Notes under the pieces: model-generated
The model's input: the letters and a program-made list of their open reading frames with translations, nothing else
The model's database searches: none
Told to the model about the DNA's origin: nothing
Made by a program: the position numbers and the translations under genes
Shown here: positions 25,117-33,577 of the stretch, one piece after another
How the letters are laid out: every line of letters starts with the position of its first letter
Numbering within the stretch: the stretch's first letter is position 1
Source: Nitrososphaerota archaeon
Lineage (GTDB): Archaea; Thermoproteota; Nitrososphaeria; Nitrososphaerales; Nitrosopumilaceae
Reading direction: 5' to 3'
NCBI GenBank assembly: GCA_005877205.1
Contig: VBPL01000041.1
Location: 1 to 64,000 of the forward strand
Length of the DNA stretch: 64,000 nucleotides

Positions 25117-26172
25117 TTGAAACCACACTCAAAATTTGGAATTGCCGGAGCAATTATTGCAGTTGTAATTGCGTTATCATTAACATCACAGTCTGGAATT
25201 CAACAATCACATCCAGTAGAAAGCTCTTCTGATACTTTGAGAATAGGTTATTTTCCAAACATAAATCACGCTCAAGCAGTTATTGGTCTGGGAAATGGAG
25301 ATTTTCAAAAAGCACTTGGAGACGTTAAGATAGAGACTCAAGTCTTCAATGCAGGGCCCTCAGCAATTGAAGCGCTCTTTGCAAACAGAATTGATGTTAC
25401 ATACGTAGGCCCAAATCCGACAATTAATGGCTATATAAAATCTGAAGGTCAAGACCTTAGAATTATCGCGGGAGCTTCAAGCGGTGGAGCAGTGTTTATA
25501 ATTCGAAACGATTCAGGAATATCGACAACACAGGACTTTGCTGGTAAAAAGTTTGCCTCACCTCAGCTTGGTAACACTCAGGATGTTGCTCTGAGGGCTT
25601 ATCTGCTAAAAAATGGATACAAAACTTCTGAGAATGGCGGTAACGTTCAGGTAATACCTGCCAAGAATGCCGATATAGTCACTATGATGATCAAAAAAGA
25701 CATAGAGGGAGCCTGGGTGCCAGAACCATGGGGAGCAAAACTTGTCAAAGAAGCAAACGGAAAAATCTTTGTTGATGAAAGAGATCTGTGGCCAGATGGT
25801 AAGTTTGTAACTACCCTAATTGCAGTAAGATCCGACTACTTGCAGAGTCATCCAGTTATAATTAAGAAATTCCTTGAAGCACATGTGGATGAAACTATTT
25901 GGATTAATAATAACAGCGAAGATGCGATCAAGATTTTCAATGAACAGAATGAAAAATTGACAGGCAAGAAAATTCCAGTAGACGAACTCAAAGAAGCATT
26001 TTCACGAATGGAGATAACATACGATCCTGTGAAAAGCTCACTCTACAAATCTGCTGATGATGCTTACAACCTAGGGTTCTTGGGAGATAAGAAACCTGAT
26101 CTAAGCAACATCTTTGACTTGAAACTACTTGACGAAGTTTTACAAGAAAAAAATCTAGCTAAAATTCCCTAA
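25117..26172 (+). CDS. ABC transporter substrate-binding protein, SsuA/TauA type
   Basis: A 351-residue extracytoplasmic binding protein. An N-terminal hydrophobic segment (residues 8-24) anchors or exports it. The mature part begins with LRIGYFPNINHAQAVIGL and contains GPSAIEALFANRIDVTYVGP, the ligand-cleft pattern of nitrate/sulfonate/taurine binders. The start is TTG, 15 bases after the permease. No ligand can be named. Its end overlaps the convergent membrane-protein gene by four bases. Confidence 0.87.
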   Translation: MKPHSKFGIAGAIIAVVIALSLTSQSGIQQSHPVESSSDTLRIGYFPNINHAQAVIGLGNGDFQKALGDVKIETQVFNAGPSAIEALFANRIDVTYVGPNPTINGYIKSEGQDLRIIAGASSGGAVFIIRNDSGISTTQDFAGKKFASPQLGNTQDVALRAYLLKNGYKTSENGGNVQVIPAKNADIVTMMIKKDIEGAWVPEPWGAKLVKEANGKIFVDERDLWPDGKFVTTLIAVRSDYLQSHPVIIKKFLEAHVDETIWINNNSEDAIKIFNEQNEKLTGKKIPVDELKEAFSRMEITYDPVKSSLYKSADDAYNLGFLGDKKPDLSNIFDLKLLDEVLQEKNLAKIP

Positions 26173-27218
26173 TCTGTTTTCCTTTTCCAAATGACTATGC
26201 TGATTACAGCCGCGGCAACTGGTATTATTATTAGAAAATAATTTCTGTAATTGCCCACAGGAAGTAATGGATACTGTTCAAAACCACCGATGGAGACATA
26301 AGAAGTAGATTTGGGAGCCAGATTGAAGGCTACGTGCCAATTACCGTCGGGGTCTTTGCTTTGTAGGAAATCGATCGGAGCTCCGTTTGAGGCTACCGAG
26401 AACTTTTGATCTTGAGATTCTTGTGGAAACATAAAGTTTACAAATTCAGTATCGGGGAACGGATTCCTCGCTGTGAGGGTAATCGTTTCTTGTAGATTAT
26501 CAAATTTTGCGTCAGTAACGTAACCTGAAGACAAATAAGTGAAATGGTATTTGTTGCCATCTCTTTCTATGGCAACGGTTTGGGTAGGATCTTCGCCTAG
26601 TGCAAAACAGCTGTAATAACTCACTTTAGAGGCAAGAGTGGCGTCTGGATATATTGAAAAGGCAAGTTTTTTGCCAGGTTCCATTTTCTCAATGGTCTCA
26701 ACACTCTTACCAACATCGAGGAACTTGGCATCTTTACCATAGATTACGGCATATACTTTAACACCGAATACGGGAACAGTGCCATTATTGAAAATAAAAC
26801 CAGTGGTATGCCCATCTGTATGTTTCACAAGGGCCCTGTCATAGATTACATCGACATTCATCGCATCGTGATCTGCAGGAACAAAAGCGACTTCCGGTTT
26901 TTCAAGAATTGCGCTTTTATCTTGGATGGCAGCTAGTTCAATTTTGAACGGAATATCTTTTGACGGATTCACGATTGAAAGAGTATAGGACTCGGATACG
27001 GTTCTATTATCATCTTTAACATTAATGACAATTGTAGGAACTATCGCTTTATCTTCGGTATTCTTTACAGCACCTATGACAGTATACACACCGTTTGAAT
27101 CGTAATAGGCATCAAATTCATTATTTGGAATCCATACATCTGCATTTGCTGGATGGAATGAAAATAACGCTAATGCACACAAAATGATAAGAATCGGTAT
27201 TACTCGCAAGAAATCCAT
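26169..27218 (-). CDS. Secreted, C-terminally anchored protein of unknown function
   Basis: A 349-residue protein with an N-terminal signal segment (RVIPILIILCALALFSF) ending near ANA, a long beta-rich exterior with repeated GAVKNTEDKA-like and GKKLAFSIYPD elements, and a C-terminal membrane helix (YFLIIIPVAAAVISIVIW) before a basic tail. The early part resembles FxLYD-like domains that describe changed or new interactions over time, but I cannot prove that. Surface location is likely. Confidence 0.6.
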   Translation of the reverse strand: MDFLRVIPILIILCALALFSFHPANADVWIPNNEFDAYYDSNGVYTVIGAVKNTEDKAIVPTIVINVKDDNRTVSESYTLSIVNPSKDIPFKIELAAIQDKSAILEKPEVAFVPADHDAMNVDVIYDRALVKHTDGHTTGFIFNNGTVPVFGVKVYAVIYGKDAKFLDVGKSVETIEKMEPGKKLAFSIYPDATLASKVSYYSCFALGEDPTQTVAIERDGNKYHFTYLSSGYVTDAKFDNLQETITLTARNPFPDTEFVNFMFPQESQDQKFSVASNGAPIDFLQSKDPDGNWHVAFNLAPKSTSYVSIGGFEQYPLLPVGNYRNYFLIIIPVAAAVISIVIWKRKTD

Positions 27219-27257
27219 CTGATAACAATGAAATTAGCTATAATCTCCAATTTTAAG

Positions 27258-28271
27258 CTAGGCACTCATTGCCATTCTTGCCATCTTGGTGCCTTCAACC
27301 ATAGCTTTTAATTTTTCAAAGGCAACACTTCTAGTTCTGGTTCTAAGACCACAATCTGGATTTACATATATTTTTGAGGGATCTCCTAACGCCTTTGCAG
27401 AATAGATTATCCTATCACGAACAAGTCGTGGGGGTTCAATTCTGTCGTTGTGAACATCGGTTACGCCTATACCTATCTCACCTTTGAATCCATATTCTTT
27501 GAACAACTTTAGAACATGGTATCCTTTTCTTTCTCTATCGCTAACACCCAAGTTCCACGAGTCGCGGTTGGCAAATTCAAGAGTGTATTGCTTCGCCTTT
27601 ATTTCTGGCATTTGTGGTGCTAATACGGAGTAGTCATTTCCTGAAAAGCAGGCGTGAATAACAAATTTCGCATTAATTCCTTTTACTGACTCATTTACAG
27701 ACTCACGAAAAATATCCATCTCAGCAGGATGTGTTGTGGCGGCAGGCTCATCAATCTGAATCAGTCTTGCTCCAGCTTTTACCAAGTCTTTTATCAGTGG
27801 TCTGACAACTTTTTTTGCTAAAGCAATCACAAAATCTGACTTTGATTTGTAGAATTCGTCAAATGACCAATCAGCTAGTGTATAAGCTCCTGTAACAGGA
27901 ACTTTAATTCTATGTTTTGAGTTTTCTTTGATGAATTTGAATTCAGTCGCATGAAAGTTGCTTTGGTATGCCACATCACGTATTACTCTGGCTTTTCTGT
28001 AGTATTTGTTATCCCATGATCGTACCCTACCAGCAAACTCAAAACCTTTGATGTGGCGTACTGGCTCTTCATACATTTCGACTCTTCTTACTTCTCCGTC
28101 GTAAATAATGTCAAGACCAATGTCTTCAAGCGTTCTTATATTGAGCAGAGCTGCGTCATTTCTCGCTTTTGCTTTATCCTCATGGGAAATACCGGGGTCT
28201 TTTACTATGTTCAAAAGCCAGGATGGTTTTTTTAGACTTCCTATCTCTTGAGTAGGAAAATACTTATGCAA
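27258..28271 (-). CDS. Methionine synthase, MetE C-terminal-domain type (core-MetE)
   Basis: A 337-residue protein equal to the catalytic barrel of cobalamin-independent MetE. The zinc ligands are all visible: His and Cys in VIHACFSGND, Glu in YTLEFANRDSW and Cys in NPDCGLRTR. It transfers a methyl group to homocysteine. The methyl donor of such short archaeal forms is not always folate. It overlaps the upstream MetE-like gene by eight bases and shares its operon with a MetF-like reductase. Confidence 0.85.
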   Translation of the reverse strand: MHKYFPTQEIGSLKKPSWLLNIVKDPGISHEDKAKARNDAALLNIRTLEDIGLDIIYDGEVRRVEMYEEPVRHIKGFEFAGRVRSWDNKYYRKARVIRDVAYQSNFHATEFKFIKENSKHRIKVPVTGAYTLADWSFDEFYKSKSDFVIALAKKVVRPLIKDLVKAGARLIQIDEPAATTHPAEMDIFRESVNESVKGINAKFVIHACFSGNDYSVLAPQMPEIKAKQYTLEFANRDSWNLGVSDRERKGYHVLKLFKEYGFKGEIGIGVTDVHNDRIEPPRLVRDRIIYSAKALGDPSKIYVNPDCGLRTRTRSVAFEKLKAMVEGTKMARMAMSA

Positions 28272-29190
28272 TTTTGACCCCTCTTGCTATCTGGCCCAAT
28301 CTGAATATCTTTTTTACTGCAAAATATTTTGGCAAGTACTGCAAATCAAAATTAGTTGTTACATAAATTTCATTAGGTCTTGTTTGCAAAAACATATCAT
28401 TTAATTGTGCGATTGCTTCATCACTGTCTTCAAGTTTGGTGTTGTACGAATCGATTATGCCAACAGCAAGAAGTTTCCCAGAAAAACTATGCCTTTTAAT
28501 CGATGATATGGGAGTAGATGTAGCATCTAACCCAAGTCCTGATATCGGTAAGTCCAAAAGACTTTCAAGTTTTTTTGAAATGTCTCCAAAATACAGATGA
28601 AGAATGGTCTTGGCCTTGAGTCCCTTAGTAATGATCTCTAGTCCCTTCTTTACAACCTCAAAATTTACTTTTGGGTTATACGCAATGGAAGGACCGAGAA
28701 GCTGAATTAAATCAAAACCAGATTTTGCCAACGTATCAGCTTCTTTTCTTAACATCTTTGCTAATGATATTATGAAATCCTCTCTCGTTTTATATTTGGA
28801 ACTTGTATGCGATTCCGCAAACGTATAAGGTTCTACCATGCAAACGGATCTATTAGCGGGCAGTAGTGAAATATTCAAATTTGATTTTATTATATTTCCA
28901 GCATCTTTGAAGGAATCACCAAACGAAATTTTCCTGTAAAACATGTTTGTTTCATATACTCGGTTTAGGGCTTCGAGATTTGCTGATTTTAACTTGGAGA
29001 ATGGTCTGTAAATATCGTCCCAATCTACTAGTGGATCGCAAATATACCCTAGACCTGCCTTTTTTTGCAACGTAACGTATTCTTTTTTTTCCTTCAAATA
29101 CAATGATGAAAGATTCTTTACATTTTTTCGTGTAGCTTCGATGAGGTCTTCTGACCTAGGATAAATTCCAACAGTGTAGGAGGATATCAA
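28264..29190 (-). CDS. MetE N-terminal-domain-like partner lacking zinc ligands
   Basis: A 308-residue barrel related to MetE but without the catalytic zinc set: the HxC motif reads ILHLYFGD and the last Cys region reads VTTNFDLQY. This matches the non-catalytic N-terminal half of full-length MetE, here a separate gene next to the catalytic half. It probably supports methyl-donor binding, by inference. It overlaps metF by four bases and the catalytic gene by eight. Confidence 0.75.
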   Translation of the reverse strand: MISSYTVGIYPRSEDLIEATRKNVKNLSSLYLKEKKEYVTLQKKAGLGYICDPLVDWDDIYRPFSKLKSANLEALNRVYETNMFYRKISFGDSFKDAGNIIKSNLNISLLPANRSVCMVEPYTFAESHTSSKYKTREDFIISLAKMLRKEADTLAKSGFDLIQLLGPSIAYNPKVNFEVVKKGLEIITKGLKAKTILHLYFGDISKKLESLLDLPISGLGLDATSTPISSIKRHSFSGKLLAVGIIDSYNTKLEDSDEAIAQLNDMFLQTRPNEIYVTTNFDLQYLPKYFAVKKIFRLGQIARGVKIA

Positions 29191-29942
29191 TTAATTCCCC
29201 TTAGAAGTTCTATCGCTCCTTTAAAATCATTTGGCGAACTTATCAAAACGTTGCCAGCTATTTTATTTATCTCTTTTACAAACCCTATCATGTCTTTACT
29301 ATAACTTGACCAGTCAAGTTTCAGCATTTGGGCAGACTCTAAATTGCGTTTAGACGCCAACAGCACACAAGGTATTATCTTGAATCCTTGTGGTTTTAAC
29401 TTGTCTGTGATTCTTGTTACCTGATCAACAGAACTTATCACTTGAGTTACAAAGCCTTTTGGTTGTGATTCTATCTTTTTATGCATCTTTTCAAAATTAG
29501 GATTACTGGGAATTGAAAGATAGAGATCTATTCTTTTTCCAAAACCTTGTTCGTTAAATTGCTTAACGACTTCACTTGGCACCAGCCTAGAATCTTTTGG
29601 TCCTGCAGGAGGGGTATCACCCTTTACGATAAGAACCCCATTCAAATTAAGCAATATAGCATCACAAACGGTCTGAGCAATCGAGATAAAGTTTCGGTCC
29701 CTTACTCTTACACTTGCAGATATTCTGATTTTATTATTGGAATTTCTAATAAAAAATCCAGCAGTAATAGGAGAAATTCTTGGTATTCCAAGAACAGAGT
29801 CTGTTACATGAATACTATTACATACTTGTCCTATCTCTGAGGCTTTGGTTCTCAGCTTATTCACAGATTTTTCCAATTCCTCGTGCGAGAGAACAGTATT
29901 TTGCATGACCTTTGGAGGATTTAGTTCGTAAGTTATAGTCAT
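29187..29942 (-). CDS. Methylenetetrahydrofolate reductase family protein
   Basis: A 251-residue protein of the MetF flavoprotein family. The start MTITYELNPPKV, the VTDSVLGIPRISPI region, the VLIVKGDTPPAGP motif and KGFVTQVISSVDQV match the MetF barrel. It would reduce a methylene-C1 carrier to the methyl level for methionine. It is first of a three-gene operon with the two MetE-like proteins. It is shorter than bacterial MetF (about 295), as archaeal forms often are. Confidence 0.8.
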   Translation of the reverse strand: MTITYELNPPKVMQNTVLSHEELEKSVNKLRTKASEIGQVCNSIHVTDSVLGIPRISPITAGFFIRNSNNKIRISASVRVRDRNFISIAQTVCDAILLNLNGVLIVKGDTPPAGPKDSRLVPSEVVKQFNEQGFGKRIDLYLSIPSNPNFEKMHKKIESQPKGFVTQVISSVDQVTRITDKLKPQGFKIIPCVLLASKRNLESAQMLKLDWSSYSKDMIGFVKEINKIAGNVLISSPNDFKGAIELLRGIN

Positions 29943-30075
29943 AAGGGACTGTGACGGTTTACCCGATTATAACGCTATGGGCACCGAAATTCAGAAATTA
30001 AATCCAAAGTCAAGGATTTCGTAGATAGAATAAATTCGATCATAAAAGACAATAACAAACTGGTGGATTGATATC

Positions 30076-30639
30076 ATGTTGGACATTCAAAAGATTCGAG
30101 ATGCTCTGACAAGCTCCATTATGCCAGAACCTCGAAATGACATAAAAGGAAGACTTGCTGCTGTACTGATAATGGTCTATGGAGCTAGGCCCATGATAAT
30201 AATGACCGAGAGGCCAAATACCATGAACCATCATGCAGGTGAGATTTCGTTTCCAGGGGGTACTTGGAAGCAAGATGACAAGGACCTATTGGACACCGCT
30301 ATTCGGGAGACAAAAGAAGAATTAGGAATAGAAATTTCAAGACACGATGTAATAGGACAACTCAAGCCAGTTGCTACTTTAAATTCAGGTTTTACAATTA
30401 CCCCGTTCACCATATTCTTAGACGATACTCCCTCCTTGGTGCCAAATTCAGAGATTGCATCCATACTGAGAATACCGTTACTGGATCTGTTAAAGACCAT
30501 CGAGAATGATAGTGATCCTACTCACAAATCAATTCATGAGATGTATACATTCAAATTTCAAAACCACTTGATTTGGGGAGCTTCTGCACGAATGCTAAGA
30601 CAAATACTTGCCAAGTTATCAGCTGCAGGATTGGTTTAA
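30076..30639 (+). CDS. Nudix hydrolase, CoA pyrophosphatase type
   Basis: A 187-residue Nudix protein. The Nudix box starts with GGTWKQDDKDLLDTAIRE and continues TKEELGIEI; the NHHAGEISFPGG before it is the CoA-diphosphatase signature. It probably cleaves CoA or a related nucleotide to control pool quality. It lies upstream of the eL39-eL31 pair but has its own start region and a promoter-like gap on either side. Confidence 0.85.
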   Translation: MLDIQKIRDALTSSIMPEPRNDIKGRLAAVLIMVYGARPMIIMTERPNTMNHHAGEISFPGGTWKQDDKDLLDTAIRETKEELGIEISRHDVIGQLKPVATLNSGFTITPFTIFLDDTPSLVPNSEIASILRIPLLDLLKTIENDSDPTHKSIHEMYTFKFQNHLIWGASARMLRQILAKLSAAGLV

Positions 30640-30655
30640 GGAATAATTGAGATTC

Positions 30656-30666
30656 ATTTAAAAAGA
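30656..30666 (+). promoter_or_regulatory. TATA-like promoter box of the eL39-eL31 operon
   Basis: CATTTAAAAAG lies with its centre about 27 bases before the eL39 ATG. This spacing predicts a leaderless or nearly leaderless mRNA. Confidence 0.5.
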
Positions 30667-30687
30667 GGTCAAGATTTTCAAATTTTC

Positions 30688-30846
30688 ATGGCTGCCCATA
30701 AATCAACTCCAAGGAAGATCAGGCTTATGAAGAAACTAAAACAGAATTCACCTGTTCCAGCTTGGGTTATAGTTAGAACAAAAAGAAAAGTTAGGACAAA
30801 TCCCAAGAAGAGACAATGGCGTAGAACCGATGTGGGGGTTGGTTAG
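30688..30846 (+). CDS. rpl39e: Large-subunit ribosomal protein eL39
   Basis: A 52-residue basic protein: MAAHKSTPRKIRLMKKLKQ, then QNSPVPAWVIVRT and the ending RQWRRTDVGVG, the highly conserved eL39 sequence that lines the exit tunnel. The stop TAG is directly followed by the ATG of eL31, the usual archaeal order. Confidence 0.95.
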   Translation: MAAHKSTPRKIRLMKKLKQNSPVPAWVIVRTKRKVRTNPKKRQWRRTDVGVG

Positions 30847-31275
30847 ATGTCAGAAGAAGTATTGGAACGAATTTACACAATTAATCTTGGAAAAGTATTG
30901 TTATCTCCAAATAACCAACGAGCTAAACGTGCAATAAACATGATACGAGAATTTGCCTCGAGACACATGAAATCCGAAAATGTGAAGATAGAAGAAGACG
31001 TTAACCACCTAGTTTGGGAACGCGGTATTAGGCATCCCCCCAGAAAGATAAGAGTCAAGATAACTAAAGATGATGATGGCAACATTATAGTTTCTGAATA
31101 TCAAGAAGAAAAGAAAGTAGAAGAGAAACCAAAAGAGAAGAAAGAAGAAAAGAAAGTAGAAGAGAAACCAAAAGAGAAGAAAGAAGAAAAGAAAGTAGAA
31201 GAGAAACCAAAAGAGAAGAAAGAAGAAAAGAAAATAAGCAGTTCTAAGTCAGGTAAGAAACAGAAGAAAGAATAA
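30847..31275 (+). CDS. rpl31e: Large-subunit ribosomal protein eL31 with Lys/Glu tail
   Basis: The first 85 residues are eL31: ERIYTINLGKVLLSPNNQRA and NHLVWERGIRHPPRKIRVKI. A normal archaeal eL31 stops near here. This copy extends to 142 residues with a Lys/Glu-rich tail built from three identical 13-residue units (KVEEKPKEKKEEK) and a final SSSKSGKKQKKE. The tail likely extends from the ribosome surface near the exit tunnel and may bind RNA or factors. Confidence 0.93.
   Translation: MSEEVLERIYTINLGKVLLSPNNQRAKRAINMIREFASRHMKSENVKIEEDVNHLVWERGIRHPPRKIRVKITKDDDGNIIVSEYQEEKKVEEKPKEKKEEKKVEEKPKEKKEEKKVEEKPKEKKEEKKISSSKSGKKQKKE
31113..31229 (+). repeat. Three perfect 39-base tandem repeats in the eL31 gene
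   Basis: Units begin at 31113, 31152 and 31191 and are identical at the DNA level, including silent positions. Each encodes 13 residues. Identity without silent drift points to recent expansion or slippage, or to gene-conversion-like maintenance. Confidence 0.95.
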
Positions 31276-31277
31276 TT

Positions 31278-32252
31278 CTATTCTAATTGTTCTAGGTCAA
31301 GATCTATCTTTATGCTAGAATCTGGTTCATCCCAATCGAGTACACTTTGTTTTGGAATGAAACCTAACGGATCATATTTGTCAAAACGAGTCTCTCCTTC
31401 TATTGATGTCAACAAGACTACCTTAGATCTTTCACCACCGGTAACGGATAGACTAACACGAGTGCTATCATCGCCAAATATTCCACTAATTGTATTTACC
31501 ATTGAATTCAGAACACCAACCGGAACTTTACTTCCTCCAACAACATACAGCAATGCACTTTTGATACTATTTGGTGAAGCATCTTCATAGAGCATCTTAA
31601 TTGAGTCTCTAAGGGACGTCTCTACGTCAGGTATATCTTTGCTTGTTGAAAGTATGTTTGTTTGAAGTGGAAGCGACGAATTTCTTAGACCGGAAATAAC
31701 TTGTAATAATGCCGAGTTTGATATGCCATTACATGAATCTGGAGTTAGGTCTGGGTTGCTTTCTAGTAGTGCATCATTATCTACTATTATAGTACAGTCA
31801 GAGTTTGCCTTCAGTCTCTTAAGGGAAACTCCAGAGAAGAAGATTCTATCCTTTTCGAACTTGAATGGCATAATCCCAAAGGAAAGAACATTCTTTCCAA
31901 ACTCCTTTCCAATTTGAGAAACTATCGGCGCCAATGCGGCACCTGATTTTCCTGCTAAATTAGCGATTATAATAATAGTAGAATAAGGCTTCATTCTCTC
32001 TGCAATTGATCCTCGAGCGCCAAACGATATACCTCTTATAAGATATGCAGATGGATTCAGAATGGGATTAGTATTTATCAAAATTCTAGAACCTTCATGA
32101 TCAAGATCTCTTTGGTCGTGACTTATTAAAAGACACTCATAACCGAGTTTGTCTCTTATACTAATTGCAAGTTTACACCCCGCTCCACCTAAGCCGACAA
32201 CTAGGACGGGGTCTTGCATTACAAATTCCATGACTCTCCTTCTGCTTGCCAA
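31278..32252 (-). CDS. ftsZ: FtsZ-like tubulin-superfamily protein, thaumarchaeal divergent type
   Basis: A 324-residue protein with the FtsZ opening VLVVGLGGAGCKLAISIRDK (residues 16-35) and the general strand order of FtsZ. The canonical GGGTGTG loop is replaced by ANLAGKSGAALAP at 98-110, and the catalytic T7 loop with its NxDxxD is not recognisable near 196-212. Thaumarchaea divide with Cdv proteins and keep such altered FtsZ copies of unclear function. GTP-driven polymerisation is doubtful here. Starts at 32252, or at Met8. It converges on eL31 and lies 55 bases after the MtaB gene in the same direction. Confidence 0.8.
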   Translation of the reverse strand: MASRRRVMEFVMQDPVLVVGLGGAGCKLAISIRDKLGYECLLISHDQRDLDHEGSRILINTNPILNPSAYLIRGISFGARGSIAERMKPYSTIIIIANLAGKSGAALAPIVSQIGKEFGKNVLSFGIMPFKFEKDRIFFSGVSLKRLKANSDCTIIVDNDALLESNPDLTPDSCNGISNSALLQVISGLRNSSLPLQTNILSTSKDIPDVETSLRDSIKMLYEDASPNSIKSALLYVVGGSKVPVGVLNSMVNTISGIFGDDSTRVSLSVTGGERSKVVLLTSIEGETRFDKYDPLGFIPKQSVLDWDEPDSSIKIDLDLEQLE

Positions 32253-32306
32253 AATGATTAAAAAACTTTGTTGATTAGTTTTGATCTAAGCTCCGATCTA
32301 AAAAAT

Positions 32307-33575
32307 TTAGCTCAGAGGCACGCCATACAAACCACGTGCTGTGGCATTCTTAATCTCCACCTGAATCCTTTGTCCCAATCTTACTTTTTCATCAACAACT
32401 ACTGGTTTGTATGCAAAATTTCTTCCTTTGACTATTCCTTTGGAGACTTCATCAAATAATACCTCGCCATTCCATCCTATCCATTCTTTATTTCTCTCAT
32501 GTGCGATTTTTTTGACTAGTTCAAAGATTATTTTACTTCTGCGCCTCACCTCAGCGACATCCAGTTGCTTCATTTTTGACGCTTTCGTGCCTGGCCTTGC
32601 GCTATATCTGGAAAGATTTATCACATCAGGCCTTGTCTCTTTGATTAAATCTAATGTTTGAATAAAGTCCTCTTCACTTTCAGATGGAAATCCAACAATA
32701 ATATCAGTAGAAATTGTAAATCTTGCAAATTTCTCCCTAAACGACTCGTTTGCTTTACTAAACACCTCTACAGTGTGACCCCTTTTCATATCTTTTAGGA
32801 CTTTGTCGCTACCGCTCTGTACTGGAATGTGAAGAAATTTGAAGACTTTGGTGCTTTCGAATGCCTTTGCAAGCCCTTCTTTAATGCGTGATAGGTACAT
32901 TGGATTCATCATACCCACGCGGATCATAAAATCTTCCTCGATTTCACCTACTGAGCGTATCAGCTCAGGGAGGTTAGTTCCTATGTCGAATCCATAACAG
33001 CCGTTGTCTGTAGATGTGAGCCAAACCTCGCTGCAACCCTCGTGTATTTCATTTTTTACCTGTCTTACTATGTCTCCAATTCTATAGCTTTTCAAACCTC
33101 CCTTCGATATCCTTGTCTGGCAGAATGTGCATTCACTCATGCAACCACTTGCAATCTCAATTATTCCTACAGCCGGATTTAATCGAACTTTTGGAAGACC
33201 AACCTTTGTTAGATCTGAGTCAGCAAGTTCAATCCTCCTTACTCCCTTTAGAGTTGACGCAATAACGTCTATGGTTTTTCCCAAGGAATTTGGTCCCAAT
33301 AGACTTGCTTTGGGGCCGAATTTCTCTACAGTGGATTGTTCCGCTTTTGGTAGACAGCCAGCTACTACAAGTGGTTTGGATCTAAGAGTCTTTATTCTAT
33401 GTATCATTTTATTTGCAGTGGCATCCTTAACAGAACAGGTTACTATCATATTCAAGTCAGATTCGTCTTCACTTTGAGCAAGCATATGACCACTGTTTAA
33501 AATAAGACCAGAAATCATTTCAGAGTCAGCAAAACTTGAAGAACAACCGTATGCTTCTACCCAGATCTTTGCCAT
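32307..33575 (-). CDS. tRNA threonylcarbamoyladenosine methylthiotransferase (MtaB/e-MtaB type)
   Basis: A 422-residue radical SAM enzyme adding a methylthio group to t6A37 of tRNAs. The N-terminal domain has cysteines in EAYGCSSSFADSEM, VTCSVKDATANK and VAGCLPKAEQ for one cluster, and GCMSECTFCQTRISKGG (CxxxCxxC) for the SAM cluster. A C-terminal TRAM domain region (YKPVVVDEKVRLGQRIQVEI) follows. Archaeal/eukaryal (CDKAL1-like) class is likely by length and motifs. Confidence 0.88.
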   Translation of the reverse strand: MAKIWVEAYGCSSSFADSEMISGLILNSGHMLAQSEDESDLNMIVTCSVKDATANKMIHRIKTLRSKPLVVAGCLPKAEQSTVEKFGPKASLLGPNSLGKTIDVIASTLKGVRRIELADSDLTKVGLPKVRLNPAVGIIEIASGCMSECTFCQTRISKGGLKSYRIGDIVRQVKNEIHEGCSEVWLTSTDNGCYGFDIGTNLPELIRSVGEIEEDFMIRVGMMNPMYLSRIKEGLAKAFESTKVFKFLHIPVQSGSDKVLKDMKRGHTVEVFSKANESFREKFARFTISTDIIVGFPSESEEDFIQTLDLIKETRPDVINLSRYSARPGTKASKMKQLDVAEVRRRSKIIFELVKKIAHERNKEWIGWNGEVLFDEVSKGIVKGRNFAYKPVVVDEKVRLGQRIQVEIKNATARGLYGVPLS

Positions 33576-33577
33576 TT

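Noticed and set aside
29960-30065. Coding-like stretch (VKDFVDRINSIIKDNNKLVD) between MetF and Nudix genes
   Set aside because: Open from a stop codon but with no ATG, GTG or TTG start that would give a useful product; too short to call even a remnant.
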